NCBI GenBank assembly: GCA_002395405.1
Contig: DGWX01000001.1
Coordinates: forward strand, 1 to 9,562
Reading direction: 5' to 3'
DNA: 9,562 nucleotides
DNA from: Christensenella sp. UBA4247
GTDB lineage: Bacteria > Bacillota > Clostridia > Christensenellales > CAG-1252
Shown: one piece after another, positions 6,687-9,562 of the stretch
Layout: every line of letters begins with the position of its first letter
Numbering within the stretch: the stretch's first letter is position 1
Notes under the pieces: generated by a model
Told to the model about the DNA's origin: nothing
What the model saw: the letters and a program-made list of their open reading frames with translations, nothing else
Databases searched by the model: none
Translations under genes and position numbers: made by a program

Positions 6687-7693
6687 TGAAAGGCATTACC
6701 AAAATCGCGCTGGCGATCGCGCTCGTCGCTATTCTCGTCCTTTCCATCGTCGTGGCTTCGGTCGCGTGGTTTACGAGCAACCCCGAGGTCAATGCAAACA
6801 ACGTTACGCTTGACGCGGCGCGCACGCTCATCGTCGTGTTCGATTCCACGATCAACGGAACGAATTATCGCTATAACGGTGAAAAAGGAAACGCCGCGGC
6901 AGGGGATGTAAACGCGCCTTATGTGTACGAAGCGGGCTACTTTAACGCTGCGATCCATCCCTCGGCAAACGATAAAAGAGGAAGGGTCAAAATGGAATTC
7001 GGAACCGTTTTGATCGAGTATCATCCCGGTTCGATCTCGAACGTCCTTTTGACCGACCTGTTTACCGTAACGGCGAATTGTTATAGAGAGGACGGCGCGG
7101 GCGATTACGTTCAGGTCGATAACCTGTTCGTTCCTTATGACGCCGGATCGCACGGCGGTTTGACCCGCTATTCTTTGACGAATTACGAGATCTCAAACGA
7201 CGGCTATTTGATGGACGGCGCCGAGGAAGCTCGCTTTGCGGACGGGTCTTACGCCTTTACCTTTACTTATACCTTCCTGCCTTCCGCCTCTTACGAGGCT
7301 TGGGAAGACGGCGATTACGAAAATATCGCCGGATACGAGCGGAGCGGAAGCGGCGATTACGTCGGCGTTACGGCGTACGTTCCTTACGAGGCGAAATATC
7401 ATTACGGTCTTACGAGGTATGCGTATTCGGAGGGCGCTTATGTGGAAAGCGAAACGGGAACCTTCGTTAAAACGATCTCCGAGTATCTTCCTTATTCGAG
7501 CGTTCAAAAATACGCGCAATCGGGCGGCGGATACGTGTCGTCCGAGAGCGGAACGTATCAAAAGATCGCAGGGGTGGACGAGTACGTTCTCTTCCCGCGC
7601 TATAATAAGATAAACGGCTTCCCGTATTCCCACGAGAGATATATGGATGCGACCTACACCTTTACGGTGGTTTGCTCCGTGGAGGAGGTGTGA
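6686..7693 (+). CDS. Exported protein with SipW-cognate-like signal and tyrosine-rich inserts
   Basis: This 335-residue protein has a short basic start (MKGITK), a hydrophobic segment at about residues 6-26, then VAWFTSNPEVNANNVTLDA. That resembles the N-terminus of TasA/camelysin-type proteins processed by SipW signal peptidases (helix, AYF/AWF, then an N- and V-rich strand). The first half looks like beta-strands. The second half is dominated by the tyrosine-rich module: copies at residues 139-162 and 223-245, and degenerate units at about 258-319. The chain then returns to a plain strand, ATYTFTVVCSVEEV, at the very end. Its only two cysteines, 132 and 330, lie just before the first insert and just after the last. 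The start is chosen from the strong ribosome binding site and the TAATG overlap. Possible roles are fibre subunit or matrix protein, but the family assignment rests on the N-terminus only. Confidence 0.8.
   Translation: MKGITKIALAIALVAILVLSIVVASVAWFTSNPEVNANNVTLDAARTLIVVFDSTINGTNYRYNGEKGNAAAGDVNAPYVYEAGYFNAAIHPSANDKRGRVKMEFGTVLIEYHPGSISNVLLTDLFTVTANCYREDGAGDYVQVDNLFVPYDAGSHGGLTRYSLTNYEISNDGYLMDGAEEARFADGSYAFTFTYTFLPSASYEAWEDGDYENIAGYERSGSGDYVGVTAYVPYEAKYHYGLTRYAYSEGAYVESETGTFVKTISEYLPYSSVQKYAQSGGGYVSSESGTYQKIAGVDEYVLFPRYNKINGFPYSHERYMDATYTFTVVCSVEEV
7100..7171 (+). repeat. Tyrosine-rich module, copy 1 in gene 2
   Basis: This 24-codon copy begins GDYVQV, has FVPYD in the middle and ends SHGGLTRY. 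It shares G-D-Y-V, F-V-P-Y-D, H, G-L and R-Y with the gene 1 copy at 4962-5036. It directly follows the strand FTVTANCY. Confidence 0.75.
7352..7420 (+). repeat. Tyrosine-rich module, copy 2 in gene 2
   Basis: This 23-codon copy begins GDYVGV, has YVPYE in the middle and ends YHYGLTRY. It differs from copy 1 mainly in the variable spacer. It is followed by AYSEGAYVESETGTF, which resembles the linker that joins the tandem pair in gene 1. Confidence 0.75.
7457..7642 (+). repeat. Degenerate tyrosine-rich units at the end of gene 2
   Basis: Two loose units follow copy 2. The first is GTFVKTISEYLPYSSVQKY and the second starts SGTYQKIAGVDEYVLFPRY and runs on to SHERY. The G-T-[FY] starts, Y-x-P-Y or Y-V-L-F middles and K-Y/R-Y ends are kept, while the H-x-G-L segment is lost. 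The chain then resumes the predicted strand ATYTFTVVC. Confidence 0.55.
7683..7690 (+). promoter_or_regulatory. Ribosome binding site deciding the start of gene 3
   Basis: AGGAGGTG lies 4 bases before the ATG at 7695, again inside GAG GAG GTG codons (7682-7690) that encode the terminal EEV of gene 2. It rules out the in-frame ATG at 7647, which lies within gene 2, has no such site and would add 16 residues ahead of a normal signal sequence. Confidence 0.85.
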
Positions 7694-7694
7694 T

Positions 7695-8453
7695 ATGGCG
7701 GCTAAAAAGAAAGCGCTTTTGATAACGGTGATCGCGGTTTTGGCGGTCGTGATCGTGGGTTCCGTTTCGGTAACGTACGCTTGGTTCCTTTCTCGCTATT
7801 CGGCGGAATATCGGTTCGTTCTCGAATCGGAGAGCCACGTCGTGTTGCAGTATGAGAGCGACCTGACTTTTGCTTCCGGTTCGATCTCGGACGCGGGTAA
7901 TAAGCTCGTTCCCGCCGTTTCGAAATCGAGCGCGGGTCTCAGCGGAACGGTGTACGAGCCGATGGATATGTTCGACACGTCCGTCGTTCAAACCGCCGCT
8001 TCCTGCGCGCATTACAGAGCAAACGCGGCGTATTGGACGGGCGCGGGAGAGGACAAGGGCGAACTATCCTTCGCGCTTTCCGCCGTTGTTTCGGGCGGCA
8101 ATGAAGATTACGACCTCGTTACATGGGGCGAGATCGATTATATCGTGATATTCGCTTACAAGGGCGATCGGATCTTGCTGTATGACGGCGTGTATTATAC
8201 GAACGAAGGAAACGGAGACGCGGACTTTGTTCTTCCCACCGCCGTGTATTCGGGCGCGGGAATGGCGTCTTGGTACGAGATCGCGGACGCGGAAAAAGTA
8301 AAAACGCAGGGAGGCGTCCGCTATTTGCTCTTGGATCCGAATACCGAGTTCGAGTTCGATCTTTACGCCTTCGTTGCGAAAACGGACGAACTATTGGATC
8401 CCGCGATCAACGGCGCGCGCATTGATTTTACCGCGCGGATCTCGGTAAATTGA
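7695..8453 (+). CDS. Exported TasA/camelysin-like protein with SipW-cognate-like signal
   Basis: The 252-residue product starts MAAKKKALLI, followed by a hydrophobic segment to about residue 27 and then SVTYAWFLSRYSAEYRFVLES. The T-Y-A-W-F motif after the helix is the hallmark of SipW-cognate signal sequences. Near the C-terminus, LDPNTEFEFDLYAFVAKTDELLDPAINGARIDFTARI resembles in pattern the end of TasA-type beta-sandwiches: a P-x-T/E-x-[FY] strand, an acidic turn, then G-x-x-I-x-[FL]. It has none of the tyrosine-rich modules found in its two upstream neighbours. It starts one base after gene 2, and gene 4 follows after eight bases. A role as a fibre or matrix subunit alongside gene 2 is likely but inferred. 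No SipW-like peptidase is in the window. Confidence 0.8.
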   Translation: MAAKKKALLITVIAVLAVVIVGSVSVTYAWFLSRYSAEYRFVLESESHVVLQYESDLTFASGSISDAGNKLVPAVSKSSAGLSGTVYEPMDMFDTSVVQTAASCAHYRANAAYWTGAGEDKGELSFALSAVVSGGNEDYDLVTWGEIDYIVIFAYKGDRILLYDGVYYTNEGNGDADFVLPTAVYSGAGMASWYEIADAEKVKTQGGVRYLLLDPNTEFEFDLYAFVAKTDELLDPAINGARIDFTARISVN

Positions 8454-8458
8454 GGTGA
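8452..8458 (+). promoter_or_regulatory. Ribosome binding site of gene 4, overlapping the gene 3 stop
   Basis: GAGGTGA shares its first two bases with the TGA stop of gene 3 (8451-8453) and lies 3 bases before the ATG at 8462. It is weaker than the sites of genes 2 and 3, but the spacing is right and no other start fits the lipoprotein signal. Confidence 0.65.
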
Positions 8459-8461
8459 CGT

Positions 8462-9034
8462 ATGAAAAGAAAATTGTTTTGGATCGTAACGTTGGTTTTG
8501 ATCGTCGCTTGCCTTGTCGCTTCTTGTAAAACGGGCGCGAGCTGGACGAATCAAAAAGAGGATGAAAGAGGTTCGAGCGCGGATATCTTAAAAGCGAACG
8601 GATCGGAAAAATATATCGTGTTCGCGGCGCTGGACGATAGCGGCGATCTCATCGCGAGCGGCGATGAAAGCGCGACGGCGGCTTACGCCGTGGTCGGATA
8701 TACGGGGCTCGTTTCCGAGCTTGTCGTTCCCTCTTCTTACGCGAGCCGTCCCGTAACCAAAATCCTCGCCGCCTATCCGTACGCTTCTTATAAATGCTTT
8801 ATGAACGGCGCGTCGTATACGGGCGAGGACGCCAGACTGCAAAACAACGTGGTCGTAACCTCGATTGCCTTCGGGGGAAACGTCGTGTACGTCGGCGCGG
8901 GGGTATGCGCGGGGATGACGAGCCTTACTTCCGTTTACTTCGGACACGTGCAAGCGGGCGTAACGCTCGGATCGAACGCTTTTGCGGCGTGTCCGCTTCT
9001 CGGGAATGAAAGCATAACCTACAAAGCGGCGTAA
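8462..9034 (+). CDS. Small lipoprotein with BspA-type leucine-rich repeats
   Basis: This 190-residue protein begins MKRKLFWIVTLVLIVACLVASC, a lipoprotein signal peptide with lipobox V-A-S-C and Cys22 as the likely lipidated residue (Cys17 is a less likely alternative). A polar linker rich in Ser, Lys and Glu follows. From about residue 82, SELVVPSSYASRPVTKILAA matches the lead-in of BspA-type leucine-rich repeats (V-I-P-S-x-Y-x-G-x-P-V-T-x-I). Later strands are VVTSIAFGGNVVYVGAGVCA, MTSLTSVYFG and LGSNAFAACPLL. Only two to four repeats are present, far fewer than in typical BspA proteins, and the protein ends soon after the last one. It should sit on the outer face of the cytoplasmic membrane. 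As the last gene before a terminator, it probably works with the exported proteins upstream. Partner and ligand are unknown. Confidence 0.8.
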   Translation: MKRKLFWIVTLVLIVACLVASCKTGASWTNQKEDERGSSADILKANGSEKYIVFAALDDSGDLIASGDESATAAYAVVGYTGLVSELVVPSSYASRPVTKILAAYPYASYKCFMNGASYTGEDARLQNNVVVTSIAFGGNVVYVGAGVCAGMTSLTSVYFGHVQAGVTLGSNAFAACPLLGNESITYKAA

Positions 9035-9083
9035 TATAAAAAGGGCATAACGCTACCATAAAATATTTGAAATTTACCGTTTG

Positions 9084-9110
9084 CGGCCTCGCTTTACGCG
9101 GGGCTGTTTT
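9084..9110 (+). terminator. Probable weak intrinsic terminator after gene 4
   Basis: GCCTCGC (9086-9092) pairs with GCGGGGC (9098-9104) across a TTTAC loop, with one G-T wobble. Two more pairs (9084 with 9106, 9085 with 9105) extend the stem to nine. It is followed by only a short T-run (TTTT, 9107-9110). It lies about 50 bases after the gene 4 stop, the right place to end the operon. The short T-run means partial read-through is plausible. Confidence 0.5.
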
Positions 9111-9121
9111 CGTGATATAAT
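9093..9121 (+). promoter_or_regulatory. Sigma-A-type promoter with extended -10 for the cofE-like gene
   Basis: A perfect TATAAT at 9116-9121 is preceded by TG one base upstream (TGATATAAT), an extended -10. TTTACG at 9093-9098 matches four of six -35 positions, with a 17-base spacer. Transcription would start near 9128, leaving a leader of about 50 bases. The -35 element overlaps the loop and stem of the proposed terminator. Confidence 0.65.
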
Positions 9122-9176
9122 AAGAGGGCTTTCGGGGGATTTCCCGTTGGTAATACGTTTTATTCAGGAGAAAAAT

Positions 9177-9562
9177 ATGGAAAGGTTGGTCGGAACTGTT
9201 TCTCGCGGAATCCGCGCGCCCATTATAAGAAAAGGGGACGATATTGCGTCCATCGTTGCGGAGAGCGTCCTCGCGGCGTCTCGTTCGGACGGATTTACGC
9301 TTCATGAAAAAGACGTGATCGCCGTTACCGAGGCGGTTGTCGCAAGAGCGCAGGGCAATTACGCTACCGTGGACGATATCGCGGCGGACGTTCGCGCCAA
9401 ATTCGGAGACGAGACCGTCGGCGTCATTTTCCCGATCCTCAGCCGTAACCGTTTCGCGATCTGTCTCCGCGGTATCGCGAAGGGGCTTAAAAAGATCGTT
9501 TTGATGCTGTCGTATCCTTCCGACGAAGTGGGCAACCACCTCGTGGATCTCGATAAACTCGA
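9177..9562 (+). CDS. Coenzyme F420-0:L-glutamate ligase-like protein, 3' end outside window
   Basis: The ATG at 9177 has AGGAG (9166-9170) six bases upstream. The frame is open to the window edge, giving 128 residues. The N-terminus reads MERLVGTVSRGIRAPIIRKG, then DDIASIVAESV, EKDVIAVTEAVVARAQGNYA and VIFPILSRNRFAICLRGIAK. This matches the CofE family start: a P-x-I-x-x-G-D-D loop, a D-V-x-[AV]-V-T-E segment and S-R-N-R. In F420-using organisms CofE adds L-glutamate to F420-0 with GTP. Clostridial relatives are common in genomes that seem to lack F420, so the real substrate here is uncertain. It has its own promoter and is probably unrelated to the surface-protein operon. The end of the gene and its downstream partners are not visible. 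Confidence 0.8.
   Translation, partial: MERLVGTVSRGIRAPIIRKGDDIASIVAESVLAASRSDGFTLHEKDVIAVTEAVVARAQGNYATVDDIAADVRAKFGDETVGVIFPILSRNRFAICLRGIAKGLKKIVLMLSYPSDEVGNHLVDLDKL

Noticed and set aside
6617..7153. A 178-residue minus strand frame across the gene 1/gene 2 junction
   Set aside because: It has no ribosome binding site of note and no recognisable domain. It spans a convincing coupled junction on the + strand, so it is an antisense shadow.
7647..7694. An upstream start for gene 3 adding 16 residues
   Set aside because: The added residues (rich in W, R and P) lie inside gene 2 and would spoil the signal sequence. The ATG at 7695 has a strong AGGAGGTG site at the right distance.
9133..9146. 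Small hairpin CGGG-GGATTT-CCCG in the leader of the CofE-like gene
   Set aside because: The stem is only four pairs with no conserved riboswitch features, and the leader is only about 50 bases, too short for a known riboswitch.
8925..9539. A 204-residue minus strand frame covering the intergenic region and the right edge
   Set aside because: It runs antisense to the CofE-like gene, the promoter and the end of gene 4. Its composition (arginine-rich, mixed) shows no family signature, while the + strand frame matches CofE clearly.
1..9562. CRISPR arrays, tRNA or rRNA genes, transposases, phage genes
   Set aside because: No regularly spaced identical repeats, no cloverleaf or rRNA segments and no transposase or integrase motifs were seen. 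The repeats present are diverged protein-level modules.

Overview
The window looks like a piece of chromosome from a Gram-positive, Clostridia-related bacterium, probably an uncultured gut lineage such as the Christensenellales. This is inferred from three things: strong AGGAGGTG ribosome binding sites, exported proteins with SipW-cognate-like signal sequences (hydrophobic helix followed by AWF), and a CofE-like gene of the type common in Clostridia. No marker gene fixes the taxonomy. All convincing genes are on the + strand. Almost the whole window is coding.

Positions 1-9034 hold the 3' part of a compact gene cluster for exported proteins. Gene 1 (1-6686, open at the left edge) encodes the last 2,227 residues of a giant secreted protein. 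It is built from about eleven MBG/YDG-type immunoglobulin-like modules, followed by a GLUG-type repeat region. Gene 2 (6686-7693) and gene 3 (7695-8453) each start with a short basic N-terminus, one hydrophobic segment and an AWF motif, as in TasA/camelysin-type exported proteins. Gene 4 (8462-9034) is a small lipoprotein with BspA-type leucine-rich repeats. The junctions are a 1-base overlap, a 1-base gap and an 8-base gap, so the four genes are probably one operon whose promoter lies upstream of the window. Together they suggest a surface assembly: a giant adhesin-like protein, two fibre- or matrix-like subunits and a lipoprotein. That joint role is an inference.

The most interesting signal is a tyrosine-rich module of about 24 residues, with consensus G-[DEA]-Y-V, then a short variable stretch, then [YF]-V-P-Y-D-x3-H-x-G-L-x-R-Y. 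It recurs in gene 1 and again in the unrelated-looking gene 2. In gene 1 it lies inside MBG modules, repeatedly at the same point of the fold. In gene 2 it fills the space between two predicted strands. I do not recognise it as a named domain.

Positions 9035-9176 are a short intergenic region with a probable weak terminator and a good sigma-A-type promoter. They lead into gene 5 (9177 to the right edge, incomplete), a coenzyme F420-0:L-glutamate ligase (CofE)-like protein, which belongs to a separate transcription unit.
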